DNA of 64,000 nucleotides from Siccirubricoccus phaeus (GCF_008360935.1 NZ_SRXO01000012.1:141810-205809); one strand, 5' to 3'; positions 42,369 to 51,830 are shown, counted from the first letter of the stretch. Translations and numbers: made by a program. The notes: generated by a model not told the origin, from the letters alone.

Positions 42369-44530
42369 AGGAGCAGATCCGGCGCGGCGGACCGGCCGAG
42401 GCTGGCTGGCACGCCCTGCCGCCGGAAGCGCCGCTCGCCATGCCGGTGCAGGATCTGCATGGCCCTGCCCCCGGCGGACCGGCTTCACGCCCATCGACGC
42501 CCCGTTTCATGGCATTGCGCCGCTTCCTTGTGGTCGGCGGCGCGGTGGCATTGACGGCGCTGGGTGGGCACGAGATGTATCTCGTGCTGGATCTCAGCCG
42601 GCCGACTGTGCTGCAGATCCTGCTTTTCCTGCTCTTCCTGGTGCTCTTCGCCTGGGTGGCGCTGTCCTTCACCTCGGCGCTCGCCGGGTTCTTCCGGATC
42701 CTGGCGGGAGAGGAGCGCCGGCTCGGGATCTCCGCCCGCGGACCGCTGCCGGAGCTCCAGACGCGCACCGCGCTGCTGATGCCCGTCTACAACGAAGCGC
42801 CGGAACGGGTGATGGCCGGGCTGCAGGCCATCCACGAATCGCTGGCGGCTCTCGGAGTCGGCGCGAAGTTCGATGTCTTCATTCTCAGCGATACGACCGA
42901 TGCCGATGCCTGGGTGACGGAGGAGGCGGCCTTCCTGGCGCTGCGGGAGCGCACGGGCGACCACGAACGGATCTTCTACCGCCGCCGGCCCAGGAACACC
43001 GAACGCAAATCCGGCAACATCGCCGATTGGGTGAGGCGCTTCGGTGGCGCCTATCCCCAGATGCTGATCCTCGATGCCGACAGCGTCATGGATGGCGAGA
43101 CGCTGGTGCGGCTTGTCGCCGCCATGGAAAGGCACGAGGATGTCGGCCTGATCCAGACCCTGCCGGTGATCGTCAACGGCCGCTCGCTCTTCGCCCGGAT
43201 GCAGCAATTCGCCGGGAGGGTCTATGGCCCGTTGATCGCCGAAGGCATCGCCTGGTGGCATGGCCCGGAGGGCAATTACTGGGGCCATAACGCCATGATC
43301 CGCTGCCGCGCCTTCGCCGAGCAGGCGGGGCTGCCGCAGTTGCGCGGACGCAAGCCCTTTGGCGGGCATATCCTGAGCCATGACTTCGTCGAGGCGGCGC
43401 TGATGCGGCGGGGAGGCTGGGCTATCCATATGGTGCCGGCGTTGCGCGGATCCTATGAGGAAAGCCCGCCCTCGCTGACGGACCTGTCCATCCGGGACCG
43501 GCGCTGGGCGCAGGGCAATCTGCAGCACATGGCGGTGCTGCCGGCGCGCGGGCTGCACTGGATCAGCCGCCTGCACCTGCTCACCGGCATCGGCTCCTAC
43601 ATCACGGCGCCGCTGTGGTTCCTGTTCCTGGTGGTCGGCCTGCTCACCTCGTTGCAGGCACGCTTCATCCGGCCGGAATACTTCCCAGCCGGACCCAGCC
43701 TCTTCCCAGACTGGCCGGTGGTCGATCCGGTACGCGCCATGTGGGTCTTCGTCGGCACGATGAGCCTGCTCTTGGTGCCGAAGCTGCTCGCCTGGATCGC
43801 GCTGCTCTTCCGGCCCGCGGACCGCTCCGGCTGCGGCGGCGCCATCCGCGCCTGCCTCAGCATGCTGGTGGAGACGGTGATTGCGGGCCTCATGGCACCG
43901 ATCACCATGCTGACGCAGTCCGTGGATGTGGTTTCCATCCTGCTCGGCCGCGACAGTGGCTGGAATGCCCAGCAGCGCGAGGATGGCAGCCTCGCCTTCC
44001 GTGAGGTGCTGCGGCTCTATTGGCGACACACGATCTTCGGCTGCGTTTTCGGCGGGGCTGCCTGGCTCGTCTCGCCGTTTCTGGCTCTCTGGATGCTGCC
44101 GGTGATCCTGGGGCTCGCCTTGGCCGTGCCGCTGGCGGCCTGGACGGGCCGGCGCAGCGCGGGCGATGCGCTGCGGCGCCTTGGGTTGCTGCTGATCCCC
44201 GAGGAGCGCCGCCCGCCCGTCGTGCTGGACCGGGCCAACGCCCTGCACCGCGAGCTGCGGGCCCAGGCGCCCGCACCGATGGAGGCGGTGCAGCAACTCG
44301 CCAATGACCCGGTGCTGGCCCAGGCGCATCGCCGCATGCTGCCGCCGGCGCGCCGACCGCGTATCGACCCCATCGACCCGGCGCTGCTCCTCGGCATGGC
44401 GCGGGTGGAGGAAGCGGATCGTCTGGAGGATGTGTTGCCGGCCTTGTCGCGAGCAGAAAAGGCTGCTGTGCTGGGCAACGCGCAGGGGCTGGACCGCCTG
44501 CTGGCCCTGGCCCGGCGACGTGACGGGTAA
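42356..44530 (+). CDS. opgH: Glucans biosynthesis glucosyltransferase OpgH
   Basis: The 724-residue inner membrane enzyme polymerises glucose from UDP-glucose for periplasmic glucans. After two membrane segments (about 53-110), a GT2 domain shows ALLMPVYNEAPE, LILDADSVMDG and the RRWAQGNLQH motif, followed by several C-terminal membrane segments. The ATG at 42356 lies inside the end of opgG; a GTG at 42365 overlapping the opgG stop is equally plausible. The pair forms a complete opgGH operon. Confidence 0.94.
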   Translation: MGPVKEQIRRGGPAEAGWHALPPEAPLAMPVQDLHGPAPGGPASRPSTPRFMALRRFLVVGGAVALTALGGHEMYLVLDLSRPTVLQILLFLLFLVLFAWVALSFTSALAGFFRILAGEERRLGISARGPLPELQTRTALLMPVYNEAPERVMAGLQAIHESLAALGVGAKFDVFILSDTTDADAWVTEEAAFLALRERTGDHERIFYRRRPRNTERKSGNIADWVRRFGGAYPQMLILDADSVMDGETLVRLVAAMERHEDVGLIQTLPVIVNGRSLFARMQQFAGRVYGPLIAEGIAWWHGPEGNYWGHNAMIRCRAFAEQAGLPQLRGRKPFGGHILSHDFVEAALMRRGGWAIHMVPALRGSYEESPPSLTDLSIRDRRWAQGNLQHMAVLPARGLHWISRLHLLTGIGSYITAPLWFLFLVVGLLTSLQARFIRPEYFPAGPSLFPDWPVVDPVRAMWVFVGTMSLLLVPKLLAWIALLFRPADRSGCGGAIRACLSMLVETVIAGLMAPITMLTQSVDVVSILLGRDSGWNAQQREDGSLAFREVLRLYWRHTIFGCVFGGAAWLVSPFLALWMLPVILGLALAVPLAAWTGRRSAGDALRRLGLLLIPEERRPPVVLDRANALHRELRAQAPAPMEAVQQLANDPVLAQAHRRMLPPARRPRIDPIDPALLLGMARVEEADRLEDVLPALSRAEKAAVLGNAQGLDRLLALARRRDG

Positions 44531-44655
44531 GGCAGCATCGGCCTGAGCCATATCGGAAGCCTATTTGCCGAGCCGGCCCCCCATGGAGCGATGGAAAGCT
44601 GCTAAGGCAGAGCGAACGGGACACAGCTCGCCGCGGCGCTAGTACGCAATACCGT

Positions 44656-45456
44656 CTAAGCGCCGCGCGCCGCGAAGCCGCCATCCACCAGAAGCTCGGT
44701 CCCTGTTACGTATTTCGCCTCGTCCGAGGCGAGGTACAGCGCAGCATGGGCGACGTCCCAGGCATCCCCTCGGCGGCCGAGCGGCACCCGCCGCTGCGCT
44801 TCGGTGCGCAGCGTGGCAAGATCCGCCCGCCCCTTCTGCTTACTGACCCGGTGCTCCAGCAGCGGCGTGTCGATCATTCCCGGGATGATGGTGTTGCAGC
44901 GTATGCCCATGGGACCGTATCGCACCGCGATCTGCCGGGTGAACTGTACCAGCGCCGCTTTGGAGGCGGAGTAGCCGATATGGTCGTGCCCCAGATGGCG
45001 CAACCCGCCGATCGAGCCGACGGTGAGGATCACTCCGCCACGCTGGCGCTGCATCACCGGCAACACCGCCTTGGACGTCAGGAAGACAGAGGTGAGGTTG
45101 AGATCGAGCTGGCCGCGAAAAGCCTCGAGGGACATCTCCTCCGGCCCGCCAGGGACTGAGCCGCCGACGTTATTGTGCAGGATGTCGATGCGGCCGAAGG
45201 CGCCGAGGCAGGCTTCGATCAGCGCCGCGACCGAGGCCGGGCAGGTGACATCCGCCTCGAAGGTGGCGCAGCGGCCACCTTCCCGTTCAACCAGTTCCGC
45301 GGTGTTGCGCGCAGACTCGATGTCCTGGTCCACGATAGCGACGGACGCCCCCTCCCGAGCGAAGAGCACGGCGGTCGCCCGCCCATTGCCCCAGCCTGGC
45401 CCGACCGATCCGGCCCCGGTGACGACCGCCACCTTGCCTGCAAGACGAAGTGTCAA
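44656..45456 (-). CDS. Short-chain dehydrogenase/reductase
   Basis: The 266-residue enzyme has an SDR core: VTGAGSVGPGWGNG (cofactor loop, with a small insertion relative to TGxxxGIG), NNVGG, and catalytic YSASK at about residue 163. It oxidises or reduces an alcohol/ketone with NAD(P). It is the last gene of the IclR-flanked operon, 106 bases after the TctC gene. Confidence 0.9.
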   Translation of the reverse strand: MTLRLAGKVAVVTGAGSVGPGWGNGRATAVLFAREGASVAIVDQDIESARNTAELVEREGGRCATFEADVTCPASVAALIEACLGAFGRIDILHNNVGGSVPGGPEEMSLEAFRGQLDLNLTSVFLTSKAVLPVMQRQRGGVILTVGSIGGLRHLGHDHIGYSASKAALVQFTRQIAVRYGPMGIRCNTIIPGMIDTPLLEHRVSKQKGRADLATLRTEAQRRVPLGRRGDAWDVAHAALYLASDEAKYVTGTELLVDGGFAARGA

Positions 45457-45562
45457 CTTCCCATCTCCTGTTTTCGTCGTGTCCGCCGGCGCTTCGTCCG
45501 GCCGAATGGGGCCGCCAGCCTGTCCCGGCGCGTGTTCGCCCGGATCACAGCGCCCGGCAACC

Positions 45563-46531
45563 CTAGGTATTGAGGTTCACCCGCTTGCCGATCTCGATCC
45601 ATTTCGCGACCACCGCATTGGTCTGCGCCTGGTGCTCCTCCGGCGTGTTCAGGACCGGGCTGTAGGCCGCCTCGCGCAGGCGGCGGTTCAGCTCCGGCTC
45701 GCGCATCGATGCGGCGATGAGGTCGCGCAGCTTGCGGCGGATGGCGAGCGGCGTGTTCGCCGGCGCATGCATGCCCCAGTAGCTGTTGACGTCCACGCCG
45801 GAGACCCCGGCTTCGGTGAAGGTCGGCACATCGGGCATGGACGGGTCGCGCGCCTCGCCGGTCAGGGCGATCGCACGGATCTCGCCGGATTCGATCAGCT
45901 TTCGCGCCGAGCTGATGCCGCCGAACTGCATCGTCACCTGGCCGGAGAGCAGGGCGCTGAGGGCCGGGCCGGAGGAACGGAAGGGCACATGCGTGGTATC
46001 GATGCCAGCCTGCAGGTTCAGCAGCACGCCGGCGAAATGGGTGGAAGAGCCGATGCCGCCGGAGGCGAAGGTCAGCGTGCCCGGCTGCGCCTTCGCCAGG
46101 GCCACCAGCTCGGCCAGGTTGCGCGCCGGCACCGCCGCATTCACGATGAGGATCACCGGCCCCTGCGCCAGCATCGTCACGGCGCTGAAGTCGCGCAGCG
46201 TGTCATAGGGCAGGTTCGGCTGGATCGATGGGTTGAAGTAGAAGGCGTTGTCGGCGAGGTACAGCGTGTAGCCATCCGGCCTGGCGCGCGAGACCAGCTC
46301 GGTGCCGATGACGGCCGCTGCATCCGACCGGTTCTCCACGACCACCGTCTGGCCAAGCCTGGCGCTGAGCGATGGCGTCAGCAGCCGCGCGATGATGTCG
46401 GAGCCGCCGCCGGGCGCGCGCGGAACGACCAGCCGGATGGTCCTGGACGGATACTCATCCTCCTGTGCCAGGGCCTGGCGGGCTGTGGTTGCGGCCGCCA
46501 GGGTCATCAGGGCACGCCTGCCAATACGCAT
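45563..46531 (-). CDS. TctC/Bug-family periplasmic binding protein
   Basis: The 322-residue protein has a signal peptide (MRIGRRALMTLAAATTARQALAQ), then the Bug core with YPSRTIRLVVPRAPGGGSD, VVVENRSDAAAVIG and PDGYTLYLADNAF. The ATG at 46531 is preferred over a GTG at 46546 because GGAGAG precedes it at the right distance. It has no TctA/TctB partners nearby. It probably binds the carboxylate or amide substrate degraded by the operon. Confidence 0.92.
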   Translation of the reverse strand: MRIGRRALMTLAAATTARQALAQEDEYPSRTIRLVVPRAPGGGSDIIARLLTPSLSARLGQTVVVENRSDAAAVIGTELVSRARPDGYTLYLADNAFYFNPSIQPNLPYDTLRDFSAVTMLAQGPVILIVNAAVPARNLAELVALAKAQPGTLTFASGGIGSSTHFAGVLLNLQAGIDTTHVPFRSSGPALSALLSGQVTMQFGGISSARKLIESGEIRAIALTGEARDPSMPDVPTFTEAGVSGVDVNSYWGMHAPANTPLAIRRKLRDLIAASMREPELNRRLREAAYSPVLNTPEEHQAQTNAVVAKWIEIGKRVNLNT

Positions 46532-46633
46532 TGGACTCTCCGTCACTGTCAGGGTTTGCCGTGCTCCTGTTCCGGGGGCCTTGGCGGCCCGTTCCTTCTT
46601 GTGGCCGCGGGCGCGGAGGCGCCCGTGGCAGCA

Positions 46634-47398
46634 TCAGCCCAGCCTGTCCGCCGCCTCCAACTCGGCGTTGCGGCCGGGCTCCAACGGCCCGAGCGACAGG
46701 CCGCCGCAGACGAACAGCATCTGGCCCGTGACGTAGCTGCTTCGTGCCTCCAGGAAATGCGCGACCGCCTGGGCAATCTCGGCAGGCTCGCCGATGCGCC
46801 GCATCGGCACGCCGCCGGTCAGGCGGGTGACATCGGGTGCATCCGCCGGGTTGTTGCGGCGGAACAGGTCGGTGTTGATCATGCCCGGCCCGACGGCATT
46901 GCAGGTGATGCCCGCGGCGGCGAATTCCCGCGCCCAGGAACGGGTGAGGGCGGCGAGCGCCGCCTTCGTTGCGGCATAGGCGCTGCGGGTTTCCCGCCCG
47001 AAGACGGCGCGGCTGGTAATGTTGACGATGCGGCCGAACCCCGCCGCGCGCATCCCCGGCAGCACCGCCTGCACGCAGAGCATCGCGCTGCCGAGGTTGA
47101 GCCGGACCAGCCAGCGCTGCGTCTCCGCCGTCGCATCGGCGATGTATTCGCGGCGGGAGGAGCCGACATTGTTCACCAGCCGGGTGATCGGCCCGCCTTC
47201 CAGCAGCCGGGCAAGCGCCGCGCGGGTCGCGGCGGGGTCCGTCACATCGGCCTGTGCGAAGCCGGCCAGGCCGTCCGGAACGGCCGCATCGATGTCGAGG
47301 CCGAGCACCGCATAGCCATCGGCGGTCAGGCGCTCGGCGATGGCACGGCCGATGCCGGTGGCGACGCCGGTGACAAGCACTCTCTGGGCGGGATCCAT
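46634..47398 (-). CDS. Short-chain dehydrogenase/reductase (FabG-like, active-site intact)
   Basis: The 254-residue enzyme has VLVTGVATGIGRAIAERL (about 8-25), NNVGS, the catalytic YAATK (about 155-159) and the NAVGPGMINTDLF substrate-loop motif. It starts 15 bases after the preceding SDR-like gene, which has lost these residues. The two may work as a pair. Confidence 0.9.
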   Translation of the reverse strand: MDPAQRVLVTGVATGIGRAIAERLTADGYAVLGLDIDAAVPDGLAGFAQADVTDPAATRAALARLLEGGPITRLVNNVGSSRREYIADATAETQRWLVRLNLGSAMLCVQAVLPGMRAAGFGRIVNITSRAVFGRETRSAYAATKAALAALTRSWAREFAAAGITCNAVGPGMINTDLFRRNNPADAPDVTRLTGGVPMRRIGEPAEIAQAVAHFLEARSSYVTGQMLFVCGGLSLGPLEPGRNAELEAADRLG

Positions 47399-47412
47399 GG
47401 CGGGCTCTCCGG

Positions 47413-48051
47413 TCACACGGGCATGGCGGCGGCGCTGCGGCCACCACAGACCGCCAGGACCTGGCCGGTGACGCTGCCCGCCCGCGGGTCCAGGAAGAAG
47501 GCGACGGCATGCGCCACATCCTCGGCCGAGGGCGGCCGCACCAGGGTCGGCAAGGCCCGCGCCGGCGCCGCGGGGTCGGCATCGGGGCCGACGAGCACGA
47601 TATTGGCGGTCACGCCGAGCGGGGCGAATTCCAGCGCCCAGCTCCGCGCCAGCCCAACCAGCCCGCCCATCGCCGCGGCCGCCGCGGTGGCGCCCGGCGG
47701 GCCGGTCACCGCCCAATCGACCACCATGAGCAGCCGGCTGGCGCGATCCGGCCCGCGGCGCGCCACCAGGTCGCGCACCACGAGCGTCGGCGCCACCAGC
47801 GCCTCTTCCAATTCCAGCAGCGCCTCCTCGACCACCGTCTCCGCCAGGCCCGTGGCGCGCGGTACCTTCGGGGCGAAGACGATGGCCGCAGGCGACACCT
47901 CCTCATCGGGTGCGGCCGCGGCATCCTGCAGCGCCACGCGGTAGCCCTCGGCGGCGAGGCGGCGCTCGATCGCCGCGGCGAAGGGCGAGCCCCTGCCCAA
48001 CAGCAGGACGAGTGGCGGCTGCGGCTGGCCGGCTACGGACGGGGGCATCAT
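47413..48051 (-). CDS. Degenerate SDR-fold protein lacking catalytic residues
   Basis: The 212-residue protein clearly has the SDR fold in its C-terminal half (MGGLVGLARSWALEFAPLG, then VTGQVLAVCGG), but the cofactor loop reads LLGRGSPFAAAIE instead of TGxxxGxG, and the YxxxK site is replaced by an Ala run (GATAAAAAMGG). It is also short. It is probably non-catalytic. It sits between the racemase-like gene and an intact SDR in the same operon. ATGs at 48051 and 48048 are both possible. Confidence 0.75.
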   Translation of the reverse strand: MMPPSVAGQPQPPLVLLLGRGSPFAAAIERRLAAEGYRVALQDAAAAPDEEVSPAAIVFAPKVPRATGLAETVVEEALLELEEALVAPTLVVRDLVARRGPDRASRLLMVVDWAVTGPPGATAAAAAMGGLVGLARSWALEFAPLGVTANIVLVGPDADPAAPARALPTLVRPPSAEDVAHAVAFFLDPRAGSVTGQVLAVCGGRSAAAMPV

Positions 48052-48061
48052 CCCGGCGCTC

Positions 48062-48925
48062 CTACAGCAGCTTCTTCCGCCGCCACCTGCGGGGCAGATC
48101 GCTGGGGAAGGCAAGGCCGCTGACGTCGAGACCGAGGCCGATGAGCAGCTTCACCTGCTGGATGGCGCAGCGATAGCCCTCCAGCACCGGCACCTCCCAG
48201 CCCTGCTCCCGCAGCCGCTGCTGCAGGGGCGCCTGCATCCAATAGGCGCCGGAGCAGCCGAGCATCAGCACCTCGGCGCCATCCTCCTCGATCGCCGCTA
48301 TCGACTCGGCCACCGCGGCGTCGAGCATGTCGCAGCGCCCGTCGCGCTCGAACCGCGCCTTTTCCAGATGCACCGGACGCGGCTCGGTATGGTTCGGCCG
48401 CGGCAGGGGGAAGTTGATGTTGCGGATGGAGGCGCAGCGATCGGCGAAGCGGTACTGCACGACCAGGCTGTGCATCCGCATGTTGTGCGCCTCGGAGATG
48501 TCGATGATGCTGAAGCGGCTGCCCAGCATCGACGCCACCTGCATCTGCGCGCTGGCGCAGGCCGTCACCGGAATGCCGTAGCGCCGGGCGATCTCCTGCG
48601 CCTCCGGAAAGCCCGGATCGCCGCCGCCAAGCAGGACGATACCGTTGTATTTACCGCTCTCACAGGCCTGCCGCACGATCGGCAGCCGGGCGGCGCCCAC
48701 CAGGTGGAATTCCTCGCGCGTCTCCACCGGCCAGTCGCCATGCGGCGTCAGCGGGCCGGGATGCATCTCCCATTCGGCATCCGCCAGAAGCGGCGCCACC
48801 GCCGTGTAGTTCATCAGCATGGACTCCTTCGGTCCACGCATGGGGCGCATCTGGTAGCCGGAATTCTCCGAGAGGCTGAAGGCCTGGATGAGCTGCAGGC
48901 GGTATTTCGGGCTACCGGTCGGCAC
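48062..48925 (-). CDS. Asp/Glu/hydantoin racemase-family protein
   Basis: The 287-residue protein belongs to the aspartate/glutamate racemase superfamily, nearest to hydantoin racemase or maleate isomerase-like enzymes. Two cysteines sit where the catalytic pair is expected, in TACASAQ (about residue 121) and MLGCSGAYW (about 222). The GGGDPGFPEA stretch precedes the first. It could racemise or isomerise the operon's substrate. It starts 143 bases after the dioxygenase gene. Confidence 0.82.
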   Translation of the reverse strand: MPTGSPKYRLQLIQAFSLSENSGYQMRPMRGPKESMLMNYTAVAPLLADAEWEMHPGPLTPHGDWPVETREEFHLVGAARLPIVRQACESGKYNGIVLLGGGDPGFPEAQEIARRYGIPVTACASAQMQVASMLGSRFSIIDISEAHNMRMHSLVVQYRFADRCASIRNINFPLPRPNHTEPRPVHLEKARFERDGRCDMLDAAVAESIAAIEEDGAEVLMLGCSGAYWMQAPLQQRLREQGWEVPVLEGYRCAIQQVKLLIGLGLDVSGLAFPSDLPRRWRRKKLL

Positions 48926-49068
48926 GGTCGCATCCTCTTCGCAGCATTTCGCCGGCGGGGCGCAGGGATGTGGCGCAGCCTCGCGGCCCGCCCGGGCGGC
49001 AGCCTGCGCGCCGTGACCCCGGCGGCACCCATGCCCGGCCGGTCGTTCCGGCGCGGCGTGGCATGGCG

Positions 49069-49860
49069 CTAGGCGACCGCGGGAGCGGCACGCAGCAGCG
49101 CATCGTCATCGACCGCCGCCAGCGCCGAGGTGTCCGGATTGTTCATGAACCAGGCGCGCTTGCTCCATTGCGGCAGGTTCGAAACCGCGTTGTAGAGCAG
49201 GTAGAAGATCGGCCGGGACCAGGGGGTGAGATTCGGTCCGGAGCTGTGCAGCAGCGTCGGGTGGATGAAGGCGACCGTGCCGGCAGGTGCCGAGAGATCG
49301 CGGATGCCGCTCTGTTCGGCGCACTCCTGCAGCACCTCCACCGGAATGCGCTCGGCCTTGTAGCCCTCGACCGGCTTCTCGCGCGCCAGGATCTCATCCA
49401 GCCCGTCGCGCTGGCTGCCCGGAACGACCAGCAGAGGCCCGTTCGCCGGGGTGCAATCCTCCAGGAAGACCGCGGTCATCACGGCGCGCGGCAGCGGCAG
49501 CCCGTCGCCGCGGTGCCAGGCGCTGAAATCCTGGTGCCAGGACCAGGCATCGCCCAGGAAAGGCAGCTTCAGATTCACCCGGCTCTGATAGACATAGGCC
49601 GCTTCGCCGAGAATCTGCTCCACCGGCTCCAGGAGGCGGCGCAGCCGGCTGAGGGTGCGGTACGGCTCGCTCGTCAGATGCGGTGCGTAGACGATGCGCG
49701 GCTTGTCGGACTCGTCGCGCCGCACCTGCGGTCCATCCTGCGCGAGGAGCCGTGGCAGCTCCTCCTGCAGCAGGGCAATTTCCGCCGTCGAGAGCATGTT
49801 GGGAAAGCAGAGATAGCCATCCCTGCGATAGGCGGCGAGCTGATCATCCTCAAGCTGCAC
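49069..49860 (-). CDS. Phytanoyl-CoA dioxygenase (PhyH)-family Fe(II)/2-oxoglutarate enzyme
   Basis: The 263-residue enzyme carries the facial triad: His and Asp in WSWHQDFSAWH (about 109-119) and the distal His in FIHPTLLHSSGPN (about 205-217). The family hydroxylates diverse small molecules using 2-oxoglutarate and O2. The GTG at 49860 is supported by GGAGGGAG eight bases upstream. It is the first gene of the operon divergent from the IclR regulator. Confidence 0.88.
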   Translation of the reverse strand: MQLEDDQLAAYRRDGYLCFPNMLSTAEIALLQEELPRLLAQDGPQVRRDESDKPRIVYAPHLTSEPYRTLSRLRRLLEPVEQILGEAAYVYQSRVNLKLPFLGDAWSWHQDFSAWHRGDGLPLPRAVMTAVFLEDCTPANGPLLVVPGSQRDGLDEILAREKPVEGYKAERIPVEVLQECAEQSGIRDLSAPAGTVAFIHPTLLHSSGPNLTPWSRPIFYLLYNAVSNLPQWSKRAWFMNNPDTSALAAVDDDALLRAAPAVA

Positions 49861-49969
49861 GGGTGCTTCTCCCTCCGGCCAGGTGAGCTGCCCACACCCC
49901 GGGCGTGGCTGCAGCCGATCGCGGACCCCGCCCGCTCCACGCCGAAGCGGACGAGCTGGCGTATCACAA

Positions 49970-49993
49970 TGCGATATGCTATTCCGCATCGCA
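49970..49993. promoter_or_regulatory. Candidate IclR operator
   Basis: TGCGAT (49970-49975) and ATCGCA (49988-49993) form an inverted repeat with a 12-base spacer in an AT-richer stretch between the divergent PhyH and iclR-type genes. Position and symmetry suit an IclR-family site controlling both directions. This is inference; no consensus match was tested. Confidence 0.45.
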
Positions 49994-50016
49994 ATCCGAT
50001 CATTGGGAACGGTCCG

Positions 50017-50817
50017 ATGCGAGTCAACAGCAATTCCGATGGCCGGACTGCCGCGGCTGAGCCGGTGGCGAAGCCGCCGAATGTCCGGTCCATCATCAAG
50101 GCCTTCCAGGTGCTGGAGGCGTTCCGCGAGCGCGACCGCTTCCTCAACCTCAGCGACATCGCCGCGGCGACCGGGCTGGACAAAAGCGCGGTGCAGCGAT
50201 TCACCCGGACGCTGCGGGATCTCGGCTATCTCGAGCAGGAGCCGACGACGCGGCGCTATTCGCTCGGGCGGCGGCTGCTGGACCTGTCCTTCTGGTTCCT
50301 GCGCAGCCATCCGCTGACGGACCGCGCTGTACCGGTGCTGGTCGATCTACGGCAGGCGGTGGGGGAGCGGGTCGACCTGGTGCTGCCGGATGGCGATTTC
50401 ATTCTCTACGTCATCCGGATGCAGGCGAAGCGCGAGGCCGTCAGGCCGGCGCTCGTCGGGCGGCGGGTGCCCCAATTCTGCTCCGCCGGCGGCCGCGCCA
50501 TGCTGGCTTGCCTGGACGAGGCCGAGGCGCTGCGGATCATCACCGCCTCCGACCGGCGGGCGTTCACGCCGCACACCAAGACCGACCCCGACGCCATCCT
50601 GGAAGAGGTGCGGAAGGCTCGGGCGAAAGGCTACGCGGTGCAGTCCCAGGAATGGCTGCTGACCGAGACGGTTGCCGCCGCTGCCGTTACCGACAATGCG
50701 GGGAAGCCGATCGGCGCCATCAACATCGCCGCCCACGCTTCCGATCTCCGCATGGCGGAGTTCGAACGCCGTATCGCGCCGGCGCTGCTCGCCGCAGCGC
50801 GCGAGTTGAAAGGCTAA
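50017..50817 (+). CDS. IclR-family transcriptional regulator
   Basis: The 266-residue protein has the N-terminal IclR winged helix (SIIKAFQVLEAFRERDRFLN, then AAATGLDKSAVQRFTRTLRD, about 26-70) and the GAF-like effector domain ending YAVQSQEWLLTETVAAAAV to GAINIAAHASD. It most likely controls the divergent dioxygenase-racemase-SDR operon. The ATG at 50017 gives family-typical length; no strong ribosome site is seen. Confidence 0.92.
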   Translation: MRVNSNSDGRTAAAEPVAKPPNVRSIIKAFQVLEAFRERDRFLNLSDIAAATGLDKSAVQRFTRTLRDLGYLEQEPTTRRYSLGRRLLDLSFWFLRSHPLTDRAVPVLVDLRQAVGERVDLVLPDGDFILYVIRMQAKREAVRPALVGRRVPQFCSAGGRAMLACLDEAEALRIITASDRRAFTPHTKTDPDAILEEVRKARAKGYAVQSQEWLLTETVAAAAVTDNAGKPIGAINIAAHASDLRMAEFERRIAPALLAAARELKG

Positions 50818-50840
50818 AGCGTGATGCGTGCGCTGTCGCT

Positions 50841-51256
50841 CAGGGGCGCTTTGACGTGCCGGAGCTGGGCCGCCGCATCGAGGCGACGAGCGTGCTGCGC
50901 GGCGCCCACGCGACCCTCGCCGAGGTGACCGACATCGGCCGTGCGGCGCTAAGATGCGCCTGCACAGCCCGGTGCGGCCTATTCTCTGGCGACCGCAGTT
51001 CGACAAGGCGGCCCGCCTGCTCACGCAGGCTCCAAAATTCCAGGCCGGCCAGGTGCTGCTGCCCCGGAAAGCCCCTTGGCTTGCCGAGCATGTCGCCGAG
51101 CTCCTGGGCTTCCTAGATGGTGCGCATGACGACCAGGTCGACAGCACCTCGCAGGCGCTGAGCTGGCTCTCCCGCCGGATCGCCACTGGCAACCCGACCG
51201 CGCCACCTAGTCCGAAACGACCGGCCGGGGCGCCAAGGCAAACGACCAGGAGGTAG
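50841..51256 (+). pseudogene. Phage terminase large subunit, C-terminal relic
   Basis: Two frames together give RFDVPELGRRIEATSVLRGA then, after a frameshift near 50950, FDKAARLLTQAPKFQAGQVL, LPRKAPWLAEHVAELLGF and GAHDDQVDSTSQALSWL. The last parts match the nuclease domain of terminase large subunits, including the acidic HDDQVD site. The N-terminal ATPase is missing. It is a fragment of a former prophage between the IclR gene and a truncated SDR. Downstream to 51484 no intact gene is seen. Confidence 0.75.
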
Positions 51257-51484
51257 GATGAAATCGGTGCCTTTGAGCCATACCGCCGTGTTCGGTGCTG
51301 TCCGGCGGCGTCACGCCGCGGGAGAGTATGCCGGAGGTCATCCAGTTCACCATGCGGCCGCAATTCACTGCCCTCATCGGGATCGGAGCCGGGCTGTTCC
51401 CGTTCTCGCTCCACCGGTTCCGGCTGTTCCTGCGATGAGCCGCCTCATCCGGAGCTGCTGCGTCCATGAATGAGGAGGCCTTTC

Positions 51485-51829
51485 ATGCAGTTCGTACCGA
51501 AGAGATCTATTGGACAGACGGCCATCGTCACAGGCACCGGCTCGGGAATCGGCCGGGCCACCGCCGCGCGGCTTCTTCAAGAGGGCGCCCGCGTCGTCGC
51601 CACCGACATCGATGAGAACCGCTTGGCGGGGTTCGGGCGGGAGAAGGCGGGCGGCACTCTCCTGGCGATGGCCGGCGATATCTGCCGCGAGGAGGTCGTG
51701 CGGAGGATCGTCGAGGCCTGCGCCGGCCGCGTGGACGCATTCGCCAATATGGCTGGCATCATGGACGGCGTGCCGCGAGCCGCGGAAGTGGCCGTGCTGT
51801 CGTCAGACAGCGGCTGGTCGGCCTGCTGA
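51485..51829 (+). pseudogene. Truncated short-chain dehydrogenase
   Basis: The 114-residue product has the SDR cofactor half only: AIVTGTGSGIGRATAARLL (about 15-33), a DIDENRLAGF stretch and NMAGIMDG. It then departs from the family and stops before any YxxxK site. A good GAGGAGG ribosome site precedes the ATG. The stop is one base before the NDH-2 start, so the leftover may still help translation of that gene. It is probably a deletion remnant next to the phage relic. Confidence 0.72.
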
Positions 51830-51830
51830 T

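Noticed and set aside
51207..51467. 86-codon minus-strand frame between the terminase relic and SDR fragment
   Set aside because: No similarity visible and lies in decayed phage sequence.
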